From Amborella trichopoda (Eukaryota > Streptophyta > Magnoliopsida > Amborellales > Amborellaceae), in contig NW_006499799.1 in NCBI RefSeq assembly GCF_000471905.2, positions 4,870,717 to 4,934,716 on the forward strand: DNA of 64,000 nt. Reading direction: 5' to 3'. The translations under genes and the position numbers were made by a program. Position 1 is the first letter of the stretch. Each line of letters opens with the position of its first letter. This document shows, one piece after another, positions 32,832 through 42,789 of this stretch. The notes under the pieces are model-generated. The model saw nothing but the letters and a program-made list of their open reading frames with translations. It had not been told where the DNA came from and ran no database searches.

Positions 32832-32981
32832 CATGCGATCTTGGAAGATTTTGGCACCCTCTGCAACAGCTTGACCGGCATGCTGGACAACAGTGTCCGC
32901 GTAATTGCGGACGGTGCGTGTCAAGTTGTTCTTCCCGCCAACCTCCACCGCCTTGCTCACTGCAGATCTCAGCCACGACAT
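32832..32981 (-). CDS. Exon 1 of the conserved plant gene (start codon)
   Basis: The ATG at 32981 opens 50 codons: [20 protein letters not shown], then [20 protein letters not shown], then [11 protein letters not shown] protein family in other plants that I recall starts [21 protein letters not shown], which supports this start over the upstream in-frame TTG at 33008. The exon ends at a weak donor GTCACT. With exons 2-4 it gives a 173-residue N-terminus without signal peptide or transmembrane segment, amphipathic and probably alpha-helical. The function is not known to me. A CT-rich 5' UTR and a TATA-like box lie upstream. Confidence 0.88.
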
Positions 32982-33072
32982 TCTTTGGGCTTTCTTTTTG
33001 CTCCTCAAAAGATGAGAGAGAAATTGTTAATCTACAAACCAGTACGTCGGTTTTGTATGTAAGCGTGGAGAG

Positions 33073-33078
33073 TATATA
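33073..33078 (-). promoter_or_regulatory. Probable TATA box of the conserved gene
   Basis: TATATA on the minus strand about 92 bp upstream of the ATG, leaving room for a 5' UTR of about 60 nt. It is preceded by CT-rich sequence on the minus strand, common in plant core promoters. Confidence 0.55.
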
Positions 33079-33137
33079 GAATTGTAGAGAGAGAAGCAGA
33101 GCGAGACTTTCAGGTGAAGGGATAGAGAGGAGAGATG

Positions 33138-33161
33138 TTAGAGAGAGAGAGAGAGAGAGAG
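33138..33161. repeat. (GA)n microsatellite in the promoter region
   Basis: About eleven GA units (CT on the coding strand), some 60-90 bp upstream of the TATA-like box. GAGA-type tracts can bind plant BPC proteins; a role here is inference. Confidence 0.8.
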
Positions 33162-34077
33162 GGAGGAGGCGACTATGTGGCAGGTTAAACGCGAAAGCGT
33201 GAAATCCTGGGTCAGCGGTGGCCCATTGGGATGTCTTGATTTTCGGGGCTACTTCCGGTTCTTCTCCCTGTATGTGGAATTTAATGGATTCCTCTTTAAT
33301 GAAGTTAGTAGGATTGGGGATTGTATATAATGAGACCCATATTTTATTTTTATTTATTTTTTTTTAATGGGAGGTCATAATTATTTATCAATGTAACACC
33401 TGATAGCCGAGGTGTTTCTTAAAGTTCCAGAAAAAAAATTGAACTTAGAGCCTGACAGCTACCCAATTTCACATCCAATGGTCAAAGATTAATTGGGACC
33501 ACTTTTTGCAAAAGTTAAATTGTCTTATTATATACTATCCCAAAAGATTATATTGTTTCATTGGTCGGAATGCTTTTACTAGTGAAATGCACACTCGGCA
33601 CCCGTGTTTTGTAAAAGTATGAGGCATATAAAAAGTTAAAAAAAAAAAATTTAAAACATGTAAGAAATCAAAATTATGTTTCCCAAAAATAAGATACCAA
33701 GATATTGGTACAAAGAAATAAGCTACAATTAGTATGTATAAATTCAAATGTCATGCCTTTCAAAATTAGATGTATAGATGTTCCATAAATAGTCATATTA
33801 CTTAGACCCAGATTTATTTATAACAACCCAAAATCTTAAACAATTAGAGAGTGAGTGAGCGTTGAAAATGGAAAATAAAATATTGGTTCTTGCAATATTG
33901 TCTTCAATTCATAATAACCCAAAATCTTAGACAATGAGAGAGAGAGAGTGAATGTGTATTCAATATGAAAAAGGTAAATATTGGTTCAAGAAATGTAGTC
34001 CTCAATGATTAATTAAACTATAAGACATTCTGATGGCATGTAAATTGTGATGATATATTTAGTGCTCTGCTGTTTAG
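33160..34077. other. Upstream intergenic DNA
   Basis: No ORF with support. A diverged tandem duplication of about 90 bp is present at 33825-34005 (AACCCAAAATCTTA..CAAT repeated). Confidence 0.6.
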
Positions 34078-34483
34078 GTCGGAGGCATGGGCCCCGCAGC
34101 CCGAGGGCACACAGAACTATGGGGAGCGACGTCAAGGCCGTCGAGCAATGCGTAGTCAATGGGGGTGAATGCGGCCCCTACCGACAATGAGGGCACACGT
34201 AGGCCCCACGGTTCAATAACCTTGTAAGAAGGCCCCATGACAATGTGCGAGCATAACTTTTCGCTCCAATGTCAAAATCGTTGTTGGCACACCATTTCAA
34301 AAATTACATCAAAAGCTCTATAACCCATATGAGGAGCGCCCAGTTAAAATGGTGCACCGAAGTTGAAATTGCTATTGGCACCCCATTTCAAATATGGCAT
34401 CAAAAGCTCTATAACCCGCATTTAGAGCTCCCAGTCAAAATGGGTTACCCGAGCAAAACGAGAACTGGCGGCCGCAACAAAAA

Positions 34484-34602
34484 GGGGTGTGGAGACAAAA
34501 ACTTCCAAGCAGGACACTCATCCTAGTACTACTCTTGCCCAAGCATGCTTAACTTCGAAGTTCTAATGGAATCTACTGCATTACTGTTGGTATGATCACA
34601 CC
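34484..34602 (-). pseudogene. 5S rRNA copy A, degenerate
   Basis: 119 nt aligned to plant 5S. The C-box reads GGATGAGTGTCC instead of GGATGGGTGACC, and many other changes occur (TCTAATGGAATCTACTGC on the plus strand). Unlikely to be functional. Confidence 0.88.
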
Positions 34603-34981
34603 AGACATGGAGAGGGCTGCCACGATTGACATAGAACCGCAACGGTGGTGGCCTCCCGGCATGGGGTTCGAGGCACAAGTCCCGCACCCCAAGGGCTCAT
34701 AGAGATATGGGGAGCGGAGTCAGGGCCGTCGAGTGATGTCTAGTCCATGGGGGCACATGCGACCCCTACCGACCGTTAGGGCACCCGCGGGCCCCAGGGT
34801 TCATGACCCTTACAAGAAGGCCCCAAGACTTCGTGCGGGCATTACTTTTTGCTCTGATGTCGAAATCACTACTGGAAACCCATTTCGAAAAATGGCATTG
34901 AAAGCTTTATGACCCGCATTTGGAGCTCTGAGTCAAAATGGGTAGCTCGAGCAAAACGAGAAGTGGCGGCCGCAACAAATA

Positions 34982-35097
34982 GGGTTATGACACAAGGACT
35001 TCCCATGAGGTCACCCATTCTAGTACTACTCTTGCACAAACACGCTTAACTTCGAAGTTCTGATGGGATCTGATGCAATAGTGCTTGTATGAGCACC
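34982..35097 (-). pseudogene. 5S rRNA copy B, degenerate
   Basis: 116 nt with changes in the A-box region (GTGTTTGTGCAAG for GTGCTTGGGC..G), in the C-box (GAATGGGTGACC) and a small deletion at the 5' end (TATGAGCACC on the plus strand). The terminator T-run is reduced (CAACAAAT before the gene on the plus strand). Confidence 0.87.
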
Positions 35098-35472
35098 GAT
35101 AGGGAGAGGGCTGCCAGGAATGATATAGTATCGCAACAGTGGTGGCTTCCCAAAATGGGGTCGGAGGCGTGGACCCCGCGGCTCTTGGGCTCACAGATAT
35201 GGGGAGCGACATCATGGCTGTCAAACTACGCGTGGTCAGTGTGGGAGCATGCGACCCCTACCCATGGGGTGGGTATGCGCGGGCCCCATGGTTCGAAACC
35301 ATTGCAAGAAGGGCCCAAGACTTCGTGCAGGCATAACTTTTCGCTCTGATATCAAAATCGCTATTGGCATCCCATTTCGGAAATGGCATCGAAAGCTCTA
35401 TAACTCTCATTGGGAGATCCTAGTCAACATGGGTTGCCCGAGGAAAAACAGAAGGGACAACTGCAACAAAAA

Positions 35473-35625
35473 GGGGTGTGACACAAGGACTTCCCAGTAC
35501 GTCACCCATCCTAATACTACTCTTGCCCAAGCACGCTTAACTTTGGAGTACTACTTTTACTCAAGCACGCTTAACTTCGGAGTTCATATAGGATCCGGTG
35601 CACTAGAGCAAGTATGACCGCACCC
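35473..35625 (-). pseudogene. 5S rRNA copy C with 34-bp internal duplication
   Basis: 153 nt instead of 119. On the plus strand ACTACTCTTGCCCAAGCACG..TTAACTTTGGAGT is followed by a second ACTACTTTTACTCAAGCACG..TTAACTTCGGAGTT, so the A-box and intermediate element occur twice. The rest is fairly conserved. A transcript would not fold as 5S rRNA. Confidence 0.9.
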
Positions 35626-36003
35626 AACATGGAGAGGGCTGCCAGGAATGACATAGTGTCGCAACAGTGGTAGCCTCCCGGCATGGGGTCGGAGGCATAG
35701 GATCCGCGGCCCGAGGGCTAACGAAGATATGGGGAGCGGTGTTAGGGCCGTCGAGCGACACGTAATCCGTGGGTGCGCATGTAACCCCTACCGACGGTGA
35801 GGAGAAGCACTGGCCCCATGGTTCGAGACCCTTGCAAGAAGGCACCATGACTTCGTGCGGGCAAAACTATTCGCTCCCATGTCAAAATTGCTATTGGCAC
35901 CACATTTTGGAAAATGGCATTGAAAGCTCTATAAGCCGCATTTTGAGGTCCCAGTCAAAATCGATTGCCGGAGCAGAAAGAGAATTTCCGGTCGCAACAA
36001 AAA

Positions 36004-36122
36004 GGGGAGCAACACAAGGACTTCTCAGGAGATCACCCATCATAATACTACTCTTACCCAAGCACGTTTAACTTCGGAGTTTTGATGGGATCCAATGCAT
36101 TAATGCTAGTATGACAACGCCA
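36004..36122 (-). pseudogene. 5S rRNA copy D, degenerate
   Basis: 119 nt; changes include GATCACCCATCATAATACTA and AGCACGTTTAAC on the plus strand, which alter the C- and A-boxes. Confidence 0.87.
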
Positions 36123-36500
36123 GACATGGAGAGGGCTGCCAAGAATGAAATATTATTGCAACATTGATGACCTCCTGGTATGGGCTCGAAGGTGCAGGCC
36201 CCGTGGCGCGAGTGGTGACGGAGATATGGCGAGCGGAGTGGTGGTCGTCGAACGACTCATAGTCAGTGGGGACGCATGCGACCCCGACCGATGGTGAGGG
36301 TACGCACGGGCCCCACAGTTCGAGACCCATGCAAGAAGGCCCCCATGAATTTGTGTGGGAATAGCTTTTTGCTCCAACGTCGAAATCGCAATTGGCACCC
36401 CATTTCGAAAATGCCATCGAATGCTCTATAACCCGCATTTGGAGCTCCCAGTCAAAATCGGTTGCCCGAGAAGAAAGAGAAATGGAGGTCGCAACAAAAA

Positions 36501-36618
36501 GCAGTGTGGCACAAGGAATTCCCAGAAGCTCACCCATCATAGTATTACTCTTGCAAAAGCAAGCTTAACATCGGAGTTCTGATGGGATCCGGTGCATTAG
36601 TGTTGTTATGACAGCACC
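36501..36618 (-). pseudogene. 5S rRNA copy E, degenerate
   Basis: 118 nt; the A-box side reads CTTGCAAAAGCAAGCTTAAC on the plus strand instead of CTTGCCCAAGCACGCTTAAC. The remaining 5' half is good. Confidence 0.87.
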
Positions 36619-36994
36619 GGACATGGAGAGGGCTGCCATGATTAACATAACATCTCAACATTGATGGAATCCCAGCATGGGGTCGGAGGCATTGGCCCAG
36701 CAGCCCGAGGGCTCACGGAGATATGGGGAGCAGCGTTGGGGCGGTCGAATGATGCATAGGCAATGGGGACGCATGCGGCCCCTATAGACGGTGAGGTCAC
36801 GTGTGAGCCCCATGGTTCGAGACCCGTGCAAGAAGGCCCCATGACTCGTGCGGGCATAACTTTTCACTCCCATGTCGAAATCGCAATTGACACCCCATTT
36901 CAAAATTTCATCGAAAGCTCTATAACCTGAATTTGGAGGTCCCTATCAAAATCGGTTTACCGAGCACAAAGAGAATTGGCAGTCGCAATAAAAA

Positions 36995-37113
36995 GGGGTG
37001 CGACACAAGGACTTCCCAAGAGGTCACCCATCCTAGTACTACTCTTGCCCAAGCACGCTTAACTTCGGAGTTCTGATGGGATCCGGTGCATTAGTGCTGG
37101 TATGACCGCACCC
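36995..37113 (-). rRNA. 5S rRNA copy F, near intact
   Basis: 119 nt. The A-box AGTTAAGCGTGCTTGGGC, the intermediate element and the C-box GGATGGGTGACC are all intact, with GGGTGCG at the 5' end and TTTTT directly after the 3' end. Only one or two positions (for example CCCAAGAGG for CCCAGGAGG) differ from what I recall as plant consensus. An imperfect TATA-like TATTATG lies at about -28 to -34 and a GC at about -13. It is the only copy that could plausibly be transcribed. 5S rRNA is a structural RNA of the large ribosomal subunit, made by Pol III with TFIIIA. Confidence 0.9.
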
Positions 37114-37460
37114 CTCATGGAGAGGGCTGGCAAGAAATGACATAATATCGCGACATTGATGGCCTCCCGGCATTGGCTCGGAGGCGAGGACCCCACGGCC
37201 CGAGGGCTCACGGATGTATGGGGAGCGGCGTCGGGGCCGTCGAACGACGCGTGGTCCGTGGGGGCGCATGTGGCCCCTACCGACGGTGACGGCACGCGCG
37301 GGCCCCATCGTTCGCAAGAAGGCCCCATGACTTCGTGCGGGCATAACTTTTCGCTCCCAATGCCGAAATCGCAACTGGCACCCCATTCCGAAAAAAATGG
37401 CATCGAAAGCTCTGTAGCCCGCATTTGGAGCAGAAAGAGAATTGGCGGCCGCAACAAAAA

Positions 37461-37532
37461 GGGGTGCGACACAAGGACTTCCCAGGAGGTCACCCATCCT
37501 AGTACTACTCTTGCCCAAGCACGCTTAACTTG
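37461..37532 (-). pseudogene. 5S rRNA copy G, truncated
   Basis: The 3' 72 nt match consensus well, including an intact C-box and T5 stop, but the match ends inside the A-box (ACGCTTAACTT then GCTCCCCCC on the plus strand). Without its 5' half it cannot act as a gene. This is the right end of the array. Confidence 0.92.
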
Positions 37533-38500
37533 CTCCCCCCCTCTCCCCGCCACACATTTACGTCACTGGGGGCTTATTGGTCGATTGGTCTTTTAGTGGT
37601 GGCCAAAGAACGTTTTTGACCTATGTCCCTTCAATATGATCTAACGTTTTGCTCGTAATTCCGATTGGGGCATATTGGTACTCTACGGAAAGCTCTTTCT
37701 GAGCTCTACGCCATGGCAACCTACCTGAAGGTGGGTTGGCCCAACCGCGTTCTCCAAAAAGTGCTTTTAAAGGCCCCAAAATTCTCATCGAAGTTTGAAC
37801 TGATTTTCATGATGAGATTGAAAACTCCTGTTCTTGAGTGGGGACAACGGCTGTATCCTCGATGGAACCAAGGTTGTGGGCAATCAACCTGCTCTATCCC
37901 CACCTTATAATGAGGGATATGAAATCCGCACCAACCCCATTCAACACACCTATGTTCCCCGCCTTATGGTTCGTGGCATCTAACACTCGTTCCACTTTTA
38001 TGCACCCTCTCTACTCGCCTTCAAAATGAGGCCATGATCCCATGGGAGCCATTTATGGGGTATTGGACACTATTGGAGTTATTCATGAAGGATAAGCTGG
38101 GCCGTTATATTGTCAAAATTTCGTTAGTACCTAATTAGGGCATGACAATGAAAGACAAGCGTACATTCAGCCACCTTTACAACCTAACATGGGAATTGGT
38201 TGTCCCCACACTTGCGACACAACCCCTCAATCCTCTTGTCACGCTTCCCACCTTGCGTTGACCCCACACATAACAAGGGGTTGGATGTATTGCTTGCCTT
38301 CGCTCGAGGGACAACCTATTATAAGAAGTATTGCCTAGGGGAGAACTACAAAGTTCCTAGCCAAGAAGGCCTCAGCACCAACGAGGAGTCAGAGATGTGA
38401 GGGTGCTGATTAGACCCATCCATGGACCTCACTCGTGAAGACCCTTGTGATGAGTGATCATAGAGATGGTGGTCAGAGGTTTCACCAAGGGGGAAGGGGC
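37533..38500. other. Unidentified DNA right of the 5S array
   Basis: Frames of 60-80 codons on the plus strand (37665-37910, 37838-38029, 38200-38400) have no recognisable domain. Probably decayed retroelement. Confidence 0.45.
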
Positions 38501-39335
38501 GAAAGGGGGAGAGGAGACCTGTCAATGGCCTTTACCTCAGGTGCTTGAAGAAGTCTGAGGATCTAGTGCGTGTGCACCCTTAGAAGAAGGCTTCTGGGTG
38601 ACTTGGGGGTCGACCCGGGCTTGAGCGATAGATCGGGCTTTCGGAAGCCCAGCTTCGCAAGCAGGTGTGTGTGACGGAGCGGCCTTGTGACCATCCCTCA
38701 TGAGGTGAGCAGATATGTGTAAAGAGGAGCGACGAGGTCGTCGTCCATGTGCTCGACGGGGCACAATGACAAGGTTGCCCCAAGATGGGTAATGCATGCG
38801 GTGTATGGGGCTTCGTCCTAGAAGGTCGAGTCCCAAGTAGTGATCCGAAGCTGCCTGAAGGCAACTTTGGGGTGCGGCTCTAGTGGGCAGACCACGAGCC
38901 TTGGTGGGTGTGTGGGATGTGGTGGCTTTGGAGCCTTCTCCTAGTAGTGTTGAACCTCCGGTTGCGGGGGTTCGAAGTGATGAAGAGTGGGGGGGGGCCT
39001 TACGGTGATCCGCAGTGGCAATGGCAAGTGAATTGCCAGTTGCGAGAGGGTGTCCACCAATGCCGAAGGGTAAGGACTGAGGGACTCGCTAGCCCCTCCT
39101 CTCCTCAAGCCGGGTAAGAACCCGGGAGTGTGATGCTAAATCAACACTCAAAAGAAAAACATGAAACAAGGTTCACAGAACCTGACTCCCGTAAGATGAA
39201 CTCACAAGTGCGGGGATCATAAAATCCCCGACTCGGACATAGGGGTTAAACAACCCCGAAGCCATGTGTGTGTAAGAGAGTGTGAATGAAAGAAAGCAAG
39301 GTTAAGCAAGAAGAGCCGACGATGGGGTAGCGTGT
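38501..39335 (-). other. Leader region of a Tat/Ogre-like element (minus)
   Basis: It lies directly downstream, on the minus strand, of a tRNA-Arg-type primer-binding site. It has high GC and no clear gag homology; the minus frame 38537-38836 is Pro/Ser/Arg-rich and unassigned. Position is the main argument. Confidence 0.5.
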
Positions 39336-39352
39336 CCCCAGTGGAGTCGCCA
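39336..39352 (-). promoter_or_regulatory. Primer-binding site complementary to tRNA-Arg
   Basis: The minus strand reads TGGCGACTCCACTGGGG, complementary to the 3' end of plant tRNA-Arg(ACG) (CCCCAGUGGAGUCGCCA, from memory). Ogre/Tat gypsy elements use a tRNA-Arg primer. The 5' LTR should therefore lie to the right (from about 39354 upwards) and the element interior to the left. Confidence 0.75.
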
Positions 39353-39353
39353 A

Positions 39354-40560
39354 GCTATTTGGGTGCCTTGACCTCGCCGGTTGGGTCTGGAAGACCCGGC
39401 TGACAGGGACCCAAGTTCGTGAGAGCCCATGACTGGAGATCGCTCTCTCGGGAAGTATGACGCGCGTGGGCGGCATGCACGCTAGATGCGGGCAGGGTGC
39501 CAACTAATGAGAGAGGAATTAGGGTGTGAAGTGGGACTTTACCTCACGTTGGGTCAGTGACAAGCTCGGGCTGCTCGCATGGGCGCCCTCTTAGATCACG
39601 ACGGAAAGCCCCCAAGACCAGTTCGGCTTCGACTCCCCTGACCGCTTTTTGCACTCCTACAACCACACACACACATGTGAGATGTCCAGACAAGCGGGTT
39701 GTGAGACCCTGACTTATCGTTGGGTGAGTATATTTTACAAAAGAAGAAGGGGGGGATGGTGTTGTAGAGTCTGTGTCAATCAGATAGCCTCATGACATCT
39801 TCTTAACAAAGGACTCATGGTACTCTTAGGAGAGAGGGAAAATTGGAGGTGGGAGGGTAGACAATGAGTGGGGGAGGAATCAAAGAGAAGGAAGAGATGA
39901 GAGAGAGATTAGAACCCAGAAAGAAGAGAGGGAAGAAAGGAGAGAGAGAGAGAAGAGCTAAGAAAGAAGGGAGGGAAAGAGAGAACAAAAGATGAAAAGA
40001 AGGAGAGAGAGGTCGAGAAGAGAGAAAGTGAGAAAGCGAGAGAAGAGACAAAGAAAAAAGAGATAACAAGGGAGAGAGAAAGAATAAGAGATAAGAAGAG
40101 AGAGAAAGAATAAGAGATAAGAAGAGAGAGAAAGAGAGAAAGCGAGAGAAGAGACAAAGAAAAAGAGATAAGAAGGGAGAGAAAAAGAATAAGAGATAAG
40201 AAGAGAGAGAACAGAGAGAAATAAAGAAGAAGAAGGGGGAGAGGGAGAAAGAAAGTTAAGGAAGGGGAAGCAAGACAACGGCTTAGTCCGTCGCTTGGGG
40301 AGAGGGGAGAGACAAGAGAGCGAGAGACGGGGGGAGAGAGAGAGAAGGAGAAAGAAGAAGAGGGAGAGAGAGGGCGAGACAGTGGCTTAGACTGCTATTC
40401 AGGGAAAGAGGGAAGAAGAGAGAGAGAGAAGAGGATGAGAAGAGAGAGACAGGAAGAAGGGGAAGAGAGATGGAGAGGGAAAGCGAAGAGAAAGAAGGGA
40501 CAAGGAGGGCGAGATTGCTAGGCTTAGACCGCCACTCCGGGAAGAGAGAGGAAACTTGGC
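39354..40560 (-). repeat. LTR-like region with polypurine tract (plus strand)
   Basis: From 39826 to 40560 the plus strand is almost only GA-rich (variants of GAGAGAGAAAGA and AAGAGATAAGAA). Three spaced motifs interrupt it: GGCTTAGTCCGTCGCTTGGG, GGCTTAGACTGCTATTCAGG and GGCTTAGACCGCCACTCCGG. The polypyrimidine tract at 56.1-58.9 kb resembles its reverse complement. Frames here (Ser/Leu/Phe on the minus strand) are compositional. Confidence 0.7.
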
Positions 40561-40650
40561 AGGAGACTATTGAGATACCTTATGAAGATCTTGGCTGATT
40601 CCAGGGCTATCCTGAGACAGTCGAAATTTCCACTGTTTGCTAGGCTTTAG
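40550..40650 (-). repeat. LTR segment, inverted relative to 51263-51365
   Basis: Its reverse complement contains AGCAAACAGTGGAAATTT, AGATCTTCATAAGGT and GTCTCCTGCCAAGTTTC. The plus strand at 51263-51365 has the same words in the same order with few differences. Confidence 0.8.
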
Positions 40651-40844
40651 CCTTGTTTAAGGGCTTGTAAGCCCATAATCATCAAGAATTTTGGGGGAGA
40701 AGAGACTTGAGCTACTGACGAGGGTTTTTTTTAAGGGCTTTCTTCCCACTTCATTAGGTCTTTTTTGTTTCAACTGTTGAAGGGTATTTTTCGACTCTTG
40801 TAATCCCCGATACGAATAAGAGGAAACAATAGTAGAATAAGACT

Positions 40845-41480
40845 TGATCCGGAGCAAAAACGGAAAAAGCCTCAAAATGGTCCAATAATGCCTGGAGGCA
40901 CGGTTATTGATGCCCTAAGGGTCCCCGCCGAGTTTCGTCACGATTTGACGAAGTTAAGGTGGGCCAGATGCAAAAACCATTTTCAGAATTCTGCCTCTAG
41001 CACGCTGAAAGAAGACCCTATAACTACAGCCCTATCACAGGAGCTTTAAATCAATGCTACATCATTTCCATTGGATTCAGAATGTCTGAAAACCATCGGA
41101 TACTAAATTTTGGCTCATTTGGACGCTTCTGGAGCATTTTGTGGCTAACTTCCCAAAAATGGGTAGATCGCACACAATTCTAGTGCACCCTCAGTGAAGC
41201 AGTTTCCATTCATAAAAATTGTGCTTTCCAGGGCAAACTTCCAATGGTCATATCTCCTTCATCTTGGGTTGAAACGAGTCCAAATTTTGGAAGGATGTTC
41301 ATCTTATCGGCCTGATCATTTTGATATATGGCACGCCCGATGGCATGGACAAAGCTGAGAGAAATTATAGAGAGAAGATCGCCATTGAGATGCATAAGTT
41401 GCATAATTTTTCAAGAAGAAGGTCAATTCGAACAAACAACTGTATCATGGTGCTCGTGTAAGGGATTAGCTCGAAATAGG
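40845..41480 (+). repeat. LTR-like direct repeat, copy 1
   Basis: Aligns over about 620 bp with 41768-42380 (shared: GGTCCAATAATGCCTGGA, GAAGTTAAGGTGGGCCAGAT, TCAGAATTCTGCCTCTAGCA). The distance between copies is about 907-923 bp. Confidence 0.85.
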
Positions 41481-41554
41481 ACCCATTAGCGTCATGCAAC
41501 GATAGACCACACACCCGACCATGTTACATCAATACGAGGATAGACGGAATCTAT

Positions 41555-41765
41555 CCAACAAGGTGGTTGTGCCCTAGATACATCCGACCTTTCACGTCAT
41601 ACAGGGATAGACGGTACCTACCTCGACTCTTTTACATCATATGAGTTTGACATTTTTCCATCAAATAGGGTGGTTGTGCCCTGGATACACTCAACATTTC
41701 ATGTCATACGGGGGTAGACAATATCTACCATGGCTCTTTTACGTCGCACGAGTTCGACAACTTGC
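41555..41765 (+). repeat. Tandem duplication, about 115-bp period
   Basis: GGTGGTTGTGCCCTRGATAC, then TTTCAYGTCATACRGGG and TAGACRRTAYCTACC, then CTCTTTTAC, occur twice in a row between the two LTR-like copies. Confidence 0.75.
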
Positions 41766-41767
41766 CC

Positions 41768-42380
41768 TGATCCTAAGCAGAAATGACAAAAGCCTTAGAA
41801 TGGTCCAATAATGCCTGGAAGTACGATTCTTGATGCCCTAAAGGTCCCCTCTGAGTTTCGTCACAATCAGACGAAGTTAAGGTGGGCCAGATGCAAAAAC
41901 CGTTTTCAGAATTCTGCCTCTAGCACACTGAAAGAAGACCCTATAACTACAGCCCTATCACTGGAGCTTCAAATTAACACCAGATTGCTTCTATTGGATT
42001 CAGAACATCCAAAAACCTAAGGATGCCAAATTTTGGCTCATTCGAACGCTTCTAGAGCATTCTGCTGCCAACATACCAAAAATGGGTAGGTCGCACACAA
42101 TTCTGGTGAACCCTCGGTGACGTAGTTTCCATTTATGGGGCTACCTTCTAAGGGTCATATCTCCTTCATCCTAGGTCAAAACGAGCCCAAATTTTGAACG
42201 GATGTTCATCTCATCGGCTTGATCATTTTGATATATGGCATGCTCAACGGCAGGGACCGAGCCGAGAGAAATCATAAAGAGAAGATCGCCATTGAGATGC
42301 ATAAGTTGCAAAAACTTTCAAGAAGAATGTCCCTTCGATCGAACAACTGTATCATGCGCTCATGTAATGGATCAAATTGA
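41768..42380 (+). repeat. LTR-like direct repeat, copy 2
   Basis: Partner of 40845-41480. A third, more diverged relative is at 51365-52000 (TCTCTAGCACCCTGAAA, TATGTGGCACGCCCCGT). Confidence 0.85.
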
Positions 42381-42789
42381 AAGCATACTCATTACAACCA
42401 TGAGGTCGAGGGCTTCTTTCGAGCCAAACATTGTGCATGATGAACGGTTAGATTAGTTGTATCTCAGGGACAAAGAAGAGGCATTTTTTGGCCACCGAAA
42501 TTCCAATTTCGGCCAAAATTCCCCAATTGAGAAAGTGATCATTCGGGCACCAAATCGAGCCATTCTTGTTGCCAAACGATCATGATGATTTGCTTGTCAT
42601 TCTACAACAAAGGAATCACGGAAAAAAAAAAATTGAGAAATGAGCGAGATCTTGAATCTAAGATCGCAAGTTTCTCACTTTTTTGCCGCCTCAAGTTCAC
42701 AGCTCAAAACCTCGACAGTTTTTTAGGCATCCACCCATGTTTTAGTGGATGCCTATATATACTCGGCATATAATAACCCAGTGGTCAGT

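Larger units (their letters stand above)
34078..37532 (-). repeat. 5S rDNA tandem array, about 494-bp units
   Basis: Seven 5S copies with starts at 34484, 34982, 35473, 36004, 36501, 36995 and 37461, so unit lengths are 498, 491, 531, 497, 494 and 466. The spacers share long conserved blocks (GGAGAGGGCTGCCA, GCCCGAGGGCTCACGGA, GAAAGCTCTATAACCCGCAT). On the transcribed strand each gene is followed by a T-rich stop (usually TTTTTGTTGC). Copies and spacers are heavily mutated, mostly transitions. The array starts within a spacer and ends within a gene. Confidence 0.93.

Noticed and set aside
33006..33008. Upstream in-frame TTG as start of the conserved gene
   Set aside because: ATG at 32981 starts the segment that matches family members, and TTG starts are rare in nuclear genes.
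34058..34080. An eighth 5S remnant at the left edge (TTTAGTGCTCTGCTGTTTAG)
   Set aside because: Only TTAGTGCT matches before the spacer block starts; too short to claim.
39336..39352. tRNA-Arg gene fragment
   Set aside because: Only the 3'-end complement is present and no cloverleaf surrounds it; a retrotransposon primer-binding site explains it.
39815..40278. Ser/Leu/Phe-rich frames of 82-106 codons on the minus strand
   Set aside because: They arise from the purine tract on the plus strand; three frames are open at once.
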